DNA from: Gammaproteobacteria bacterium
GTDB taxonomy: Bacteria; Pseudomonadota; Gammaproteobacteria; Arenicellales; Arenicellaceae
Direction of reading: 5' to 3'
DNA: 64,000 nt
Assembly: GCA_013002025.1 (NCBI GenBank)
Contig: JABDKW010000014.1
Location: 1-64,000 of the forward strand
In this document: one piece after another, positions 49,679 through 59,186 of the stretch
How positions within the stretch are numbered: position 1 is the first letter of the stretch
Layout of the letters: each line of letters begins with the position of its first letter
Made by a program: the position numbers and the translations under genes
Notes under the pieces: generated by a model
Databases searched by the model: none
The model's input: the letters and a program-made list of their open reading frames with translations, nothing else
Told to the model about the DNA's origin: nothing

Positions 49679-52450
49679 TTATGGCGTGACGGGCTTTCCT
49701 TCACTGTCGAGAATAATCACTTCGCCGAGCTCCAGGGCTCGAATTTTCTGCTCAATTTTGTCTCGGTCGCCTACCACCAGCCAGGTCATACTATCCGGAT
49801 CGATGTAGTCTTTGGCGGCTTGATTTACCGCAGCTAGATCGATTTCGCGAAGTTCCCTTACATAATGATCCCAGTAGTCATCTGGTAGCTTGTAACGCAC
49901 CATAGTAGTGAGATCGCCCTCCACCGATGCAGCCGTCTCCCAGCGGCCGGGAAGTGTCAGAGTCCGTTTATCAAGGGATCGCGCTAACTCATCTTCGCTG
50001 GCGGGTTTATCGCTGGTTATGGACTTCAGCTCGCGATAGATCTCAAGCATTGATTCAGCGGTTTTATCGGTTTGCACCGGTGCCCGTACCATAAATGGCC
50101 GCTGCGCTTGCGTGCCATTTATTGAGCTGCGGGCCCCATAGGCCCAGCCCTTGTCCTCGCGCAGATTCATGTTGATACGTGAATTAAAGCTCGCGCCCAG
50201 CACCTCATTCATTAACTGCAGTGGCAATTCATCTTCGAAACCATAACGCGGCATCATGCTGGCACTGAAGATAGCCGATTGCTCGGAATCAGGTCGATCA
50301 ACCAGATAAATTTTTGCACTACTGGCCGGTGCCACCGCCGCGATGGCTATGGGATCGGGTGTCCCAGTAAGCATTACGGAAAATGCCGCTTCCAGCTTGG
50401 GTTTCAGGCTGGCCATGTCGGTGTCGCCAACCACGATCAGTGTGGCGTTATCGCTTTTGAACCAACGTTGATGAAATTGCTGTAAATCAGCGACCTCAAT
50501 GCTGCTGACACTGTCTTCATCACCCGACCCTGAAAATGACGCTGCATACGCGTGGTCTTCTCCATACAGTATGCTCGGCAGCAGACGAAAGCCGAGGCCG
50601 AACGGCGACGATTTCTCCTGCGAAATGCTGGCCAGTTGCTGTTGTTTGAGTCGTTCTAATTCATCTGTAGGAAAGCTCGGCTTGAGGATAACTTTGGCGT
50701 ATAGGTCCAGCGATTCATCCAGATGTTCAGTAAGCGTGTTCAAGGTTACGCTGGAGTGATCCAATCCAGCGCTACTGCCAATTCTGGAGCCCATTTGCGA
50801 CAAAATAGTGCTGATTTCCAGGGCGTCCAACGAACCCGCACCCTCGTCGAGCATTTGCATGGTCAGGTTTGCAGTGCCGGCTTTGGCACCCTTATCCGCC
50901 GAAAAACCGCCATTTACCAACATGGTCATGCGCACCACCGGCACCGCATCGCGGCGTGCCAGCAGTACTTTCAGGCCGTTTTCAAGTTTGGTGGTCTCAA
51001 ACTTATCAAACGCCACCTCCGGCGCGGCACCAATCTCCGGCACCCCTTTGCTACGATCAACCTGCTCGGCTGCTGCGCTATAGCTTGGATAGGGCAAAAC
51101 GCGTAGTACATATTCGCCGTCAGTTAACCATTCACGCGCGGCCGCCATCAGTTCCTGTTTGCCGGCCTGTTCCAGTCGCGCGAAATTTTTCAAATAGTAA
51201 TTCGGGTCACCACCGAACACCTGACTCCGCGCCAGTATGTCTGATTTACCACCAAAGCCACCGACCCGTTCCAGACCGCGCACGAAGCCCGCCTTGGCAT
51301 TGGTCTTCACTCTAGCCAGTTCTTGCTTAGTGGGGCCCTTGGCAATAAATTTTGCTAACTCCTCATCGATGGCTTGCTCGATGTAGTCCAGTTTTTCAAC
51401 CTCGTGCGCAGACGCGATGATGCCGAATAATCCGCCAATCTCTGAGTTAAACGAGAACGCGCTGACATCGGAGGCAACCCGTTCTTTGTAGACCAGCCGG
51501 TTGTACAGCCGCGAACGTTTATCCGAGGACAAAACCCCTGACACCATACTTAAGTCAGTGGCCGCATCACTGCCCCATTCTGGCACATTCCATATTTTAT
51601 AAACCCGCGCCTGCGGTACCCGGTCATACATGGTTTGCACATGCTTTCCGCTGCGTTTGGCAATCCATTTACTTTGTCGCACCTGCGGCGGGCCGGCATC
51701 GATATGGCCAAAGTATTTTTCAGCTAACTGCTTAACCTCCTGAGGGTCGACGTCACCGGCCACCACCAGCGTGGCATTAGCCGCGCCATACTTGGTCTTA
51801 AACCACTCGTAGACATCATCTAGCGAGGCCGCGCTCAAGTCTTCCATGGAGCCAATTACACTCCAGGAGTAGGGGTGCCCGGCCGGGTATACATTCTTTA
51901 AAATGGTGCCGAAGACGCGTCCGTAGGGCTGATTTTCGCCTTGACGCTTTTCGTTTTGAACCACACCGCGCTGTTCGTCTAATTTGGCCTGGTCAATGGC
52001 GCCAAGCAAGTGCCCCATTCGGTCAGACTCCATCCACAGAGCCATTTCCAATGCATTTTTAGGTACCACCTCGAAATAATTAGTTCGGTCTTGATTGGTA
52101 GTGCCGTTCATGCCGGTGGCACCGACTCGGTCGAAGGGCTTGAAAAAATCATCGTTGTAGTTTTCCGAACCGTTAAACATCAAGTGCTCAAACAGGTGTG
52201 CAAAGCCGGTACGACCTTGTTTCTCGTCTTTGGAACCCACGTGGTACCAGATATTCACCGCCACGATGGGGGCCTTTTTGTCTTCATGCACGATTACGGT
52301 TAAGCCATTGTCCAGTACGAATTTCTGGTAATGGATTGACAGTTCGCTGTCGCTTGAGGTGCCGTCTCGAGAGTCTTTTGTGCTAGCGGAGCTAAAGTTC
52401 ACCGCCACAGTGAGGGCGGCGGAGCAAATTAGAAGAAGAATCTGTTTCAT
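49679..52450 (-). CDS. M16-family zinc metallopeptidase, two-domain
   Basis: From the ATG at 52450 the protein has 923 residues with a signal peptide of about 23 residues. The inverted zinc motif HLFEH is at 85-89, with a distal Glu expected in the ENEKRQG-like segment (VVQNEKRQG). A second, non-catalytic M16 half occupies about 480-900. This tandem plan resembles periplasmic pitrilysin-like peptidases that digest oligopeptides. The longer frame from 52582 would put 44 residues before the signal peptide and is rejected. It is oriented against the flanking proteostasis genes. Confidence 0.92.
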   Translation of the reverse strand: MKQILLLICSAALTVAVNFSSASTKDSRDGTSSDSELSIHYQKFVLDNGLTVIVHEDKKAPIVAVNIWYHVGSKDEKQGRTGFAHLFEHLMFNGSENYNDDFFKPFDRVGATGMNGTTNQDRTNYFEVVPKNALEMALWMESDRMGHLLGAIDQAKLDEQRGVVQNEKRQGENQPYGRVFGTILKNVYPAGHPYSWSVIGSMEDLSAASLDDVYEWFKTKYGAANATLVVAGDVDPQEVKQLAEKYFGHIDAGPPQVRQSKWIAKRSGKHVQTMYDRVPQARVYKIWNVPEWGSDAATDLSMVSGVLSSDKRSRLYNRLVYKERVASDVSAFSFNSEIGGLFGIIASAHEVEKLDYIEQAIDEELAKFIAKGPTKQELARVKTNAKAGFVRGLERVGGFGGKSDILARSQVFGGDPNYYLKNFARLEQAGKQELMAAAREWLTDGEYVLRVLPYPSYSAAAEQVDRSKGVPEIGAAPEVAFDKFETTKLENGLKVLLARRDAVPVVRMTMLVNGGFSADKGAKAGTANLTMQMLDEGAGSLDALEISTILSQMGSRIGSSAGLDHSSVTLNTLTEHLDESLDLYAKVILKPSFPTDELERLKQQQLASISQEKSSPFGLGFRLLPSILYGEDHAYAASFSGSGDEDSVSSIEVADLQQFHQRWFKSDNATLIVVGDTDMASLKPKLEAAFSVMLTGTPDPIAIAAVAPASSAKIYLVDRPDSEQSAIFSASMMPRYGFEDELPLQLMNEVLGASFNSRINMNLREDKGWAYGARSSINGTQAQRPFMVRAPVQTDKTAESMLEIYRELKSITSDKPASEDELARSLDKRTLTLPGRWETAASVEGDLTTMVRYKLPDDYWDHYVRELREIDLAAVNQAAKDYIDPDSMTWLVVGDRDKIEQKIRALELGEVIILDSEGKPVTP

Positions 52451-52697
52451 AATTGAGAATCGCTGCAGGTGATTGTTAGTATTAATGGTGACAAGAGGAA
52501 GCCCTAAGAATGCCAGTATAGCCCAAGGTTTTAAGCACCAAAGAATTACAGTTTGGTAGGCATTAGGGGATTTGCCAGGCAATGCCGTCTAATCGGCGCC
52601 ATTTCAAGCGCAATTATGCAGGCATTTGTTTTGTTTGCTTGTTTGGCTGCACTATAATACGCCGCTGAATTTTGCAGAAATTAAGCAGGAACAATCT

Positions 52698-54608
52698 ATG
52701 TTAACTGAAATTCGTGATCGCTCTTCGGGCGCGTTTGCCTGGGTGATAGCCGCACTGATAATTATCCCCATGGCGTTTTGGGGGGTGCAGGAATATGCCG
52801 GCACCGGATCTGATTTGACCGTGGCCGAAGTGGGTGAACAAACAATTTCGCAATCTGAATTTCAGGCGCGATTGTCGAATGAACAGCAGCGGATGCGTCA
52901 ATTGATGGGTGACCAGGTCAATAATGAAATGCTAACCAGTGCCCGCTTCAAGGAAAGCGTATTGGAGCAGATGATCAATCGCGCAGTGATAGAGAACTTG
53001 GCAGAACAGCAGGGCTACCGTATTAGTGATCAGCAATTGGCCGAGGTCATCAAGTCTGCGGATCTGTTTCAAACCGAAGGTCAGTTTGATCAGGCGGCCT
53101 ATGATCGTTATCTTGCCTCCAGTACCTATTCACGTACCCGCTATGAACAGGAATTGCGAGCCTCGCAACGCCTGGGTCAGGTGGTTGGGGGTTTCCAGGA
53201 ATCGGCGCTGGTATTGCCAGAGGAAGTTGTAGCGCTGCTGGAGTTTCAGGCAGAACAACGTAGTTTCGACCTGATTTCCGTAAAACGCGCTGATTTTGAG
53301 GGGCAGGCTGCTCCTACGGAAATGGAAATCGCCAATTTTTATGCTGACAATAAAGCACAATTCATGCGCGGCGAACGGATGTCGGTGGCCTTTGTTGAAC
53401 TGAAGATGGATGAATTGAGTACGGATATTGAAATCGACGAAGATGAATTGCGAGCCATCTACGAGCAAAGCGCTGAAAGTTTTGTTTCGACAGAAAAGCG
53501 CGATACCCGTCACATACTTCTTAGCACTGGTGGTGATCAGGATGAAGATAAACAGCGTGCTGCAGCGGAGGCGCTGGTGGTGCAACTACGCGCTGGTGCG
53601 GATTTTGCTGAATTAGCCAAAGCCAACTCGGATGACCCTGGCTCGGCCGCTGCGGGCGGCTCGCTGGGGCTGGTTGAAACCGGCCAGATGGTGCCGGAGT
53701 TTGAACAGGCAACGTTTGAGCTGGCAGAAGGTGAGATCAGCGATCCAGTCTTGTCGCCCTTTGGTTTTCACATTATTCAGGTGACCGAAATTCAGGAATC
53801 TGAACAGCAACCATTTGAAGACGTGAAGTTTGAACTTATGCAGGAGGAGCGCGAACGAGTTGCCACAGATCGCTTGCTCGAAAAAGTGGATCAGCTCAAA
53901 GACCTGGTCTATGAGCAATCAGACAGTCTGGAGCCCGCCGCTGATGCGTTAGGCCTGACCGTTCAACAATCGACTTTGTTTGAGCGCGGTGCGGGTGAAG
54001 GCATTGCGGCCTACCCTGTGGTGCGCGATGCGGCCTTTGCGGAAGAGGTTCTGGTTGAGGGTAATAACTCCGAGCCTATTGAAATTGCTGAAGGGCATTA
54101 TGTTGCTTTACGCAAATTGGCGTATGAAGAACAGCAGCCAAAACCCGTGGCCGAAGTCTATGAGCAAATTAAAACCGCATTGATTACTGAAAAGGCTACG
54201 GCGGCGGCACAACAAGCCGGTGCCGAGCTAATGCAGCGTGCGCAGGACGATTGGCAATCGCTGGTCAGTGCCGCCGATTCCGAAAACCCGACGTTCAGTG
54301 CCAGTTCGCATACGGTGTCGCGTGCGCTACCTGATGCCACACTCAACCCCCAGGTGCTGCAGATGGTGAACCGACTAAGTTTGAGTGATAACCAGCCTGT
54401 CATCGAGTCGGTGACCGACAATAACGGTGATTTTCACATCGTCCGTTTAACTGACGTGAAGGCCGGCGATATCAACAGCCTAAGCGAACAGATTAAGGAA
54501 AGCACCCGTCAACTAGTGGCGCAACGCAATGGTCAATCATTGGTTAATACCTATATTGAAGGATTGCGCGCCGAGTTGCAGCCGCAGGTTAACCGGGATC
54601 TGCTTTAA
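52698..54608 (+). CDS. ppiD: Periplasmic folding factor PpiD (SurA-type N-terminal domain, parvulin)
   Basis: From the ATG at 52698 (AGGA site at 52686-52689) the protein has 636 residues, close to E. coli PpiD (623). It has an N-terminal inner-membrane anchor (about 15-35, IRDRSSGAFAWVIAALIIIP), a SurA-like chaperone region (about 40-250), a parvulin domain (about 263-360, RDTRHILLSTGG...GGSLGLVETGQMVPEFE) and a C-terminal chaperone lobe. It assists proteins leaving the Sec translocon. In E. coli it directly follows hupB; here two tRNAs and the M16 gene lie between. Confidence 0.94.
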   Translation: MLTEIRDRSSGAFAWVIAALIIIPMAFWGVQEYAGTGSDLTVAEVGEQTISQSEFQARLSNEQQRMRQLMGDQVNNEMLTSARFKESVLEQMINRAVIENLAEQQGYRISDQQLAEVIKSADLFQTEGQFDQAAYDRYLASSTYSRTRYEQELRASQRLGQVVGGFQESALVLPEEVVALLEFQAEQRSFDLISVKRADFEGQAAPTEMEIANFYADNKAQFMRGERMSVAFVELKMDELSTDIEIDEDELRAIYEQSAESFVSTEKRDTRHILLSTGGDQDEDKQRAAAEALVVQLRAGADFAELAKANSDDPGSAAAGGSLGLVETGQMVPEFEQATFELAEGEISDPVLSPFGFHIIQVTEIQESEQQPFEDVKFELMQEERERVATDRLLEKVDQLKDLVYEQSDSLEPAADALGLTVQQSTLFERGAGEGIAAYPVVRDAAFAEEVLVEGNNSEPIEIAEGHYVALRKLAYEEQQPKPVAEVYEQIKTALITEKATAAAQQAGAELMQRAQDDWQSLVSAADSENPTFSASSHTVSRALPDATLNPQVLQMVNRLSLSDNQPVIESVTDNNGDFHIVRLTDVKAGDINSLSEQIKESTRQLVAQRNGQSLVNTYIEGLRAELQPQVNRDLL

Positions 54609-54641
54609 TATTATGGAACAGCGGAAATTGGAGACGTCGCC

Positions 54642-55826
54642 ATGATTATCAAACCGAAAGTACGCGGGTTTATCTGCACCAATGCGCACCCGGTCGGTTG
54701 CGCTGTAAACGTGCAGCAGCAGATTGAATACATTCGTCAGCACCGCTTCGCTGATGATCAGGGAACGCCGAAGAATGTGCTGGTGATCGGCGCATCAACC
54801 GGCTACGGGCTGGCCTCCCGTATCACCGCGGCCTATGGCTATGGGGCCGCCACGCTCGGGGTGTTTTTTGAAAAACCACCAACCGAGCGTAAGACGGGGT
54901 CCGCCGGCTATTACAATGCCGCCGCTTTCGAGGCACGAGCGAAACAGGATGGTTTGTTTGCGAAGAGTATCAATGGTGACGCCTTCTCCAACGAGTGCAA
55001 ACAGCAGGCCATCGAGATAATTCGCGACAAAATGGGGCAGGTAGATCTGGTTGTTTACAGTCTGGCCTCACCGCGCCGTACCGATCCGATTAGTGGTGAA
55101 ATGTTCAGTTCTACCCTAAAGCCAATCGGCGAGGCGTATACCGCCAAGAATCTGAATACCGACTCCCGGGTGGTGGGAGAGGTGACTGTTGAGCCGGCCA
55201 CGCAGCAGGAAATTGACGACACCGTTAAGGTAATGGGCGGTGAAGACTGGGGGCTGTGGATAGACGCGTTAAACGATGCCGGGCTGCTGGCCGAGGGCTG
55301 CAAAACCGTCGCCTATACCTACATCGGCGACAAGTTGACCAAACCGATTTATGGTCACGCCACCATTGGCAAAGCCAAAGAACATTTAGATACCACGGCC
55401 GCTGAACTGAACGCGAACTACGCCGTTAACGCGCGGGTATCAGTGCTCAAGGCCGTGGTAACGCAGGCCAGTTCGGCGATCCCTGTGATGCCGTTGTATC
55501 TGTCAATATTATTTAAAGAAATGCAGGCAGATGGCTCGCATGAGGGCTGTATCGAACAGTTGAGGCGGCTTTTTCAAGAGTGCCTCTACCACGCTCAACC
55601 GAGGGTGGATGAGGCTGGTCGCTTTCGAGTTGATGAATTAGAGCTGCGCCCAGAATTACAGGCTCGTATCGAGGCAATCTGGCCCCAGGTAACAACGGAG
55701 AATCTGTCAGAATTAACGGACTTTGCTGCCTATCAGGCGGAATTTTTACGCCTCTTCGGATTTGGTATCGACGGTGTTGATTATGACGCCGACGTTGAGC
55801 CGCTGGTAGCGGCTGACTTCTCTTAA
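54642..55826 (+). CDS. fabV: Trans-2-enoyl-ACP reductase FabV
   Basis: A 394-residue NADH-dependent enoyl-ACP reductase that completes each fatty-acid elongation cycle. The N-terminus ([20 protein letters not shown]), the cofactor loop [12 protein letters not shown] near residue 50 and the FabV-type Y-X8-K catalytic pair, Tyr225 and Lys234, are present. FabV is the reductase type that tolerates triclosan. It starts 33 bp after ppiD, the position held by fabI in Pseudomonas aeruginosa. Confidence 0.97.
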   Translation: MIIKPKVRGFICTNAHPVGCAVNVQQQIEYIRQHRFADDQGTPKNVLVIGASTGYGLASRITAAYGYGAATLGVFFEKPPTERKTGSAGYYNAAAFEARAKQDGLFAKSINGDAFSNECKQQAIEIIRDKMGQVDLVVYSLASPRRTDPISGEMFSSTLKPIGEAYTAKNLNTDSRVVGEVTVEPATQQEIDDTVKVMGGEDWGLWIDALNDAGLLAEGCKTVAYTYIGDKLTKPIYGHATIGKAKEHLDTTAAELNANYAVNARVSVLKAVVTQASSAIPVMPLYLSILFKEMQADGSHEGCIEQLRRLFQECLYHAQPRVDEAGRFRVDELELRPELQARIEAIWPQVTTENLSELTDFAAYQAEFLRLFGFGIDGVDYDADVEPLVAADFS

Positions 55827-55854
55827 GACAGACTTACCTTAGGTGAGCATGACA

Positions 55855-56142
55855 ATGGAAAAGGATCAGTTACAGCAGATTATCGACAACCAGACCCGCC
55901 AGTTGGCCCTGCAAGAGGAGCACTTAGCCAAACAACAGGCAGCGCTGGAAGCGCAACAGGAGGCGCTCGCCTACGCCCGTAAGCAGTTTGAGCGTGCTGA
56001 AGCGTTGACCAAGCGGGCTGAAGGCGTGCAAGACAAAGCCGCGGCGCTGCAGGACAAGGCCAAAATCGTGCTTTATGTGGTTTTTGCCGGCGGGATGTTG
56101 TTGATTGGCATACTGTTTTTTAAAGCATTACGCCTGTTCTAG
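55855..56142 (+). CDS. Small coiled-coil protein with C-terminal membrane helix
   Basis: About 95 residues from the ATG at 55855, which has AGGTGA 8 nt upstream; GTG 55843 and ATG 55849 are also in frame. About 1-70 is a Gln/Glu/Ala/Lys-rich coiled coil. A hydrophobic helix (IVLYVVFAGGMLLIGILFF) lies near the end. Tail-anchored topology is likely. No family recognised. It follows fabV by 28 bp. Confidence 0.65.
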   Translation: MEKDQLQQIIDNQTRQLALQEEHLAKQQAALEAQQEALAYARKQFERAEALTKRAEGVQDKAAALQDKAKIVLYVVFAGGMLLIGILFFKALRLF

Positions 56143-56167
56143 CAGACGCCAGCGAAATCAGCCGGTT

Positions 56168-56890
56168 TTAAAAAATCTTTTTGTCACTGAGTTCCACAAC
56201 GCCGTTGCGGTAGCTGGTGCAGGCAAAACCGTCCACATGTATGGATATCACCGGCAGCCAATGACAGTCAGCACGTTGCGGTAGCGCGTCCAGAGTGCTG
56301 GTAAGATCTGCGCCGCTTATGGTTCTAATTAGCTCAACCCGCGCCTTAAATTGTGCCTCGCTAACGGTCTCCATTGACTGAAACAGGTCGGTACGCAGGC
56401 TGAGTGGCGTGCCGTCAATAAACTCGGAAGTGATGGCCAATGACTGAACTTCAGAGGCATCGCTGGGCAATTCCAGATAAATATAATAGGGAGTTCGCCC
56501 CGGCCATTCGATGGGTTCCACTTCGTAGGCTTTAAAACGTGCGCTGGCGTGCAGGTGCACACCATCATCGGCGATTACCTGGGCAATGGGTCGCTCGTTG
56601 TAGATCAACCAAAGTCCGGCCAATAGGCAGGAAATCTGTAATACGCCGATCATGGTTAAATCGAATTTCAGAGACTTTTTGGCGCGATCAAATACAATCA
56701 GCGTCAATACCGGGCCGAGCACTAAATCAACACCAATTAGAATCTTCAGGCCTTCAATGCCGCCTGCATAGATTAGCTCGGCTGGAAACCAATAGAAAAA
56801 GATCACCGCCAGCATCACCAGCAAAATGAGTATGCTGATGGCCAGATGAGTGGCGAATGCCGCGTATCGAGTGGTAATGCTTATGGCCAT
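56168..56890 (-). CDS. TfpX/TfpZ-type pilin accessory-like membrane protein
   Basis: From the ATG at 56890 (GGAGAAT upstream) the protein has 240 residues. It has three N-terminal hydrophobic helices (about 12-32, 42-68 and 78-98), with the conserved GVDLVLGPVLTLIVFD and KSLKFDL stretch between them. A polar C-terminal domain follows. This layout is that of TfpX/TfpZ proteins, which accompany type IV pilins and influence pilin stability. No pilin gene lies nearby, so its job here is unknown. The longer start at 56914 would overlap rsmJ. Confidence 0.75.
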   Translation of the reverse strand: MAISITTRYAAFATHLAISILILLVMLAVIFFYWFPAELIYAGGIEGLKILIGVDLVLGPVLTLIVFDRAKKSLKFDLTMIGVLQISCLLAGLWLIYNERPIAQVIADDGVHLHASARFKAYEVEPIEWPGRTPYYIYLELPSDASEVQSLAITSEFIDGTPLSLRTDLFQSMETVSEAQFKARVELIRTISGADLTSTLDALPQRADCHWLPVISIHVDGFACTSYRNGVVELSDKKIF

Positions 56891-56947
56891 GATATTCTCC
56901 GTTGAATGGACCAACCGGGGTCAGCTGAGGTGTCTTTCCTGCGACGC

Positions 56948-57751
56948 ATGATAGAAAATAACCAGAAAAATTCAAGCCTGCCAAATTGCGCCGTCGATAC
57001 GTCGGGTGCATCGCCCAGCCAATCTCTGTTATTGGGTCAGTTTGTGGAAACCTACGAGCAATTACAGGGGCAGCCCGAAGCAGCGGCGTGTCTCGTAATC
57101 GGCACCCCAGAGGGCTTGCAGGTGGAATGGCGGCACGGCACCGCCAAATCATTACATTTGCACATCGACATCAAGTCATTTGTGCGTATGCAACGCAGTT
57201 TCCCGGCGCCGCGGCAAACCGGCTTCAATCAGGCTTTAGGGCGTCGCAGCCGCAGAATTGTTGATGCCACTGGCGGCTGGGGTACGGACGCGTTGCGAAT
57301 GTGTGCCCAAGGCCTCGATGTCACTATCATAGAGCGTCACCCTTTGATGGGGTTGCTGCTCACCGATGCCATGCAGCGCTTGTCAGCCACCGATTGGGCT
57401 GAGCGCAACCGGGTGGCGATACCGCGCGTTGTGATAGGCGATTCAATTACAACTTTGCAAAGCATGGAAGCGCAGGCCGATTGTGTCTATCTCGACCCGA
57501 TGTATCCGCTGCGGCGTAAGGGCACTGCTGCCGTTAACAAGTATATGCAGTTCCTGCAGTGGCTGGTGGGCCCTGATGGCGACGCAGCGCAACTGCTGAC
57601 AGCCGCGCTACAGGTCTGCAAACGGGTGGCGGTGAAGCGCCCGGATGCGGCATCGCCGATACAAGCGAATCCGGATACCGCATTCTCCAGTAAACTAGTG
57701 CACTATGACGTGTATCTAACGCGAGACAACTCGCCACCCGATTCGCAATAA
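56948..57751 (+). CDS. rsmJ: 16S rRNA (guanine1516-N2)-methyltransferase RsmJ
   Basis: From the ATG at 56948 the protein has 267 residues; an ATG at 56906 would add 14. It matches RsmJ (YhiQ), which methylates G1516 of 16S rRNA. The SAM loop appears as VDATGGWGTDAL, followed by VTIIERHPLMGLLLTDAMQR, the catalytic-site DPMYPLRRKG and the KRVAVKRPDAA stretch. The glycine-rich loop has GGWG where E. coli has AGLG. It ends 19 bp before rsmE. Confidence 0.9.
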   Translation: MIENNQKNSSLPNCAVDTSGASPSQSLLLGQFVETYEQLQGQPEAAACLVIGTPEGLQVEWRHGTAKSLHLHIDIKSFVRMQRSFPAPRQTGFNQALGRRSRRIVDATGGWGTDALRMCAQGLDVTIIERHPLMGLLLTDAMQRLSATDWAERNRVAIPRVVIGDSITTLQSMEAQADCVYLDPMYPLRRKGTAAVNKYMQFLQWLVGPDGDAAQLLTAALQVCKRVAVKRPDAASPIQANPDTAFSSKLVHYDVYLTRDNSPPDSQ

Positions 57752-57770
57752 TCAGACTAATCAGCAGAGT

Positions 57771-58463
57771 ATGGCGCTACCTACTTTTTTTCACCCCGAG
57801 CTAAGCGATCAAAGCGCGTCAGTAACCTTGTCGACGAGCGAATCTGCGCATGCTGGTCGGGCTCGCAGGCTCGTACCCGGTGCGCAGGTGTTGTTGTTAA
57901 ATGGCCGGGGCTTGGTCGCGGCGGCAAGCATCGCTGAAATAGGGCGCAAAGAAGTAGTTGTGTTGTGCCGCAGCTTCGAAAACCATCCGCGTAGGGATTC
58001 GCGGGTGAGTATTGCCTGCGCGGTTCCTAAAGGCGACCGCGGGCGTTACATGGTTGATAGCCTGACACAGTTGGGAGTGGATCGTGTGATACCGCTTGAA
58101 TGCCATCGTTCGGTGACAAAATTTTCCAATAACATGGCCGAAAAATGGCGGCGCTACACGGTAGAGGCCTGCAAACAATCACAAAACCCTTGGTTGCCGG
58201 AGATTGCTGACCCGATGTCGTTGGCGCAACTGTTGCAACAATTCGACGAATCGGAAACCACGCTCTATCTAGCGGAGGGCAACGGCACCCAGGCGAGCGC
58301 TCGAGGGCCTGATAAGAGTCTGGTGCTGATCGGGCCCGAGGGCGGTTTCACTGAGGCTGAGATGGAGCTTGCACGGGCGCATGGCGCGCACAGCCTGAAA
58401 TTAGGGCCGTATATTCTACGCACGGAAATCGCCGCGATCGCTGCGCTGCAGACCTTAGGTTGA
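57771..58463 (+). CDS. rsmE: 16S rRNA (uracil1498-N3)-methyltransferase RsmE
   Basis: A 230-residue SPOUT methyltransferase. A PUA-like N-terminal domain (about 1-70) is followed by the knot domain with ACAVPKGDRGRYMVDSLTQLGVD, the ACKQSQNPWLPEI segment, the SAM loop IGPEGGFTEAE and LGPYILRTEIAAIAAL. Length fits E. coli RsmE (243). It is paired with rsmJ, so two 16S rRNA base methyltransferases probably share one transcript. The usual neighbour gshB is not seen. Confidence 0.95.
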   Translation: MALPTFFHPELSDQSASVTLSTSESAHAGRARRLVPGAQVLLLNGRGLVAAASIAEIGRKEVVVLCRSFENHPRRDSRVSIACAVPKGDRGRYMVDSLTQLGVDRVIPLECHRSVTKFSNNMAEKWRRYTVEACKQSQNPWLPEIADPMSLAQLLQQFDESETTLYLAEGNGTQASARGPDKSLVLIGPEGGFTEAEMELARAHGAHSLKLGPYILRTEIAAIAALQTLG

Positions 58464-58600
58464 TTATTGTGGCGGCTCTGGGCTGAGTTATGCAGTGTTG
58501 TGAAAGCAATGCGAATGTGGCAAGGTCTACTGATGGTAGTCGGGGTGTTGCTTGCGCAACGATGTTTATAAACAATTCTAATCCACCAGTTTATCTCTAA

Positions 58601-59176
58601 ATGCTTCAGTCAAAACCGGGCCGAGATTCTGCGATAGAGTCACTGCTTAGCCAGAACCTGCAGTGTTTGGCGGAGGCCGAAGCCCTGCTGAATGAGTTAC
58701 CAGCCCAACATTTCGCGGCTGAGTCGGCACCTGCTTTCGAGTCCACTATCGGCGCACACATGCGCCATGTGCTGGAACACTATGACTGTTTTTTGCAGCA
58801 GTTGCGTGGCGGTACTCTATGCTATGAGGCGCGTGCGCGCGACCCAAGACTGGAACGGAATCGTGATTTGGCAATCGATAAGCTGCGACTTCTGATCAAT
58901 CAATTACGCGCCGGGGCTTTCGATTCTGTGCCGGATGGGCTGCAAATCTCCAGCGGTCAATTTGACGCTGGTGTGCCATCAACCCTGGCTCGGGAACTGC
59001 TGTTTTTGTACGAACACAGCGTGCACCATTTCGCCCTGATCGCAGCCATAGCAAGAAGTCTGGGCCACCAACCGCCTGCGGGCTTTGGTGTAGCGATCGC
59101 CACGCTTTGTAACAACGAGGGGGGCGCTGTTGAGCCGCGATTGATGCCAGCAGCGAATTCCCGACTGCAGGGTTAA
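58601..59176 (+). CDS. DinB-like four-helix protein
   Basis: A 191-residue helical protein with histidine positions typical of the DinB/YfiT metal-binding fold: His in GAHMRHVLEHYD near residue 50 and EHSVHHFALI near residue 145. Such proteins are metal-dependent enzymes of mostly unknown substrate (thiol transferases or hydrolases). It starts 137 bp after rsmE and ends 10 bp before the NRDE gene, suggesting a pair. Confidence 0.75.
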   Translation: MLQSKPGRDSAIESLLSQNLQCLAEAEALLNELPAQHFAAESAPAFESTIGAHMRHVLEHYDCFLQQLRGGTLCYEARARDPRLERNRDLAIDKLRLLINQLRAGAFDSVPDGLQISSGQFDAGVPSTLARELLFLYEHSVHHFALIAAIARSLGHQPPAGFGVAIATLCNNEGGAVEPRLMPAANSRLQG

Positions 59177-59186
59177 GCCGCCACCA

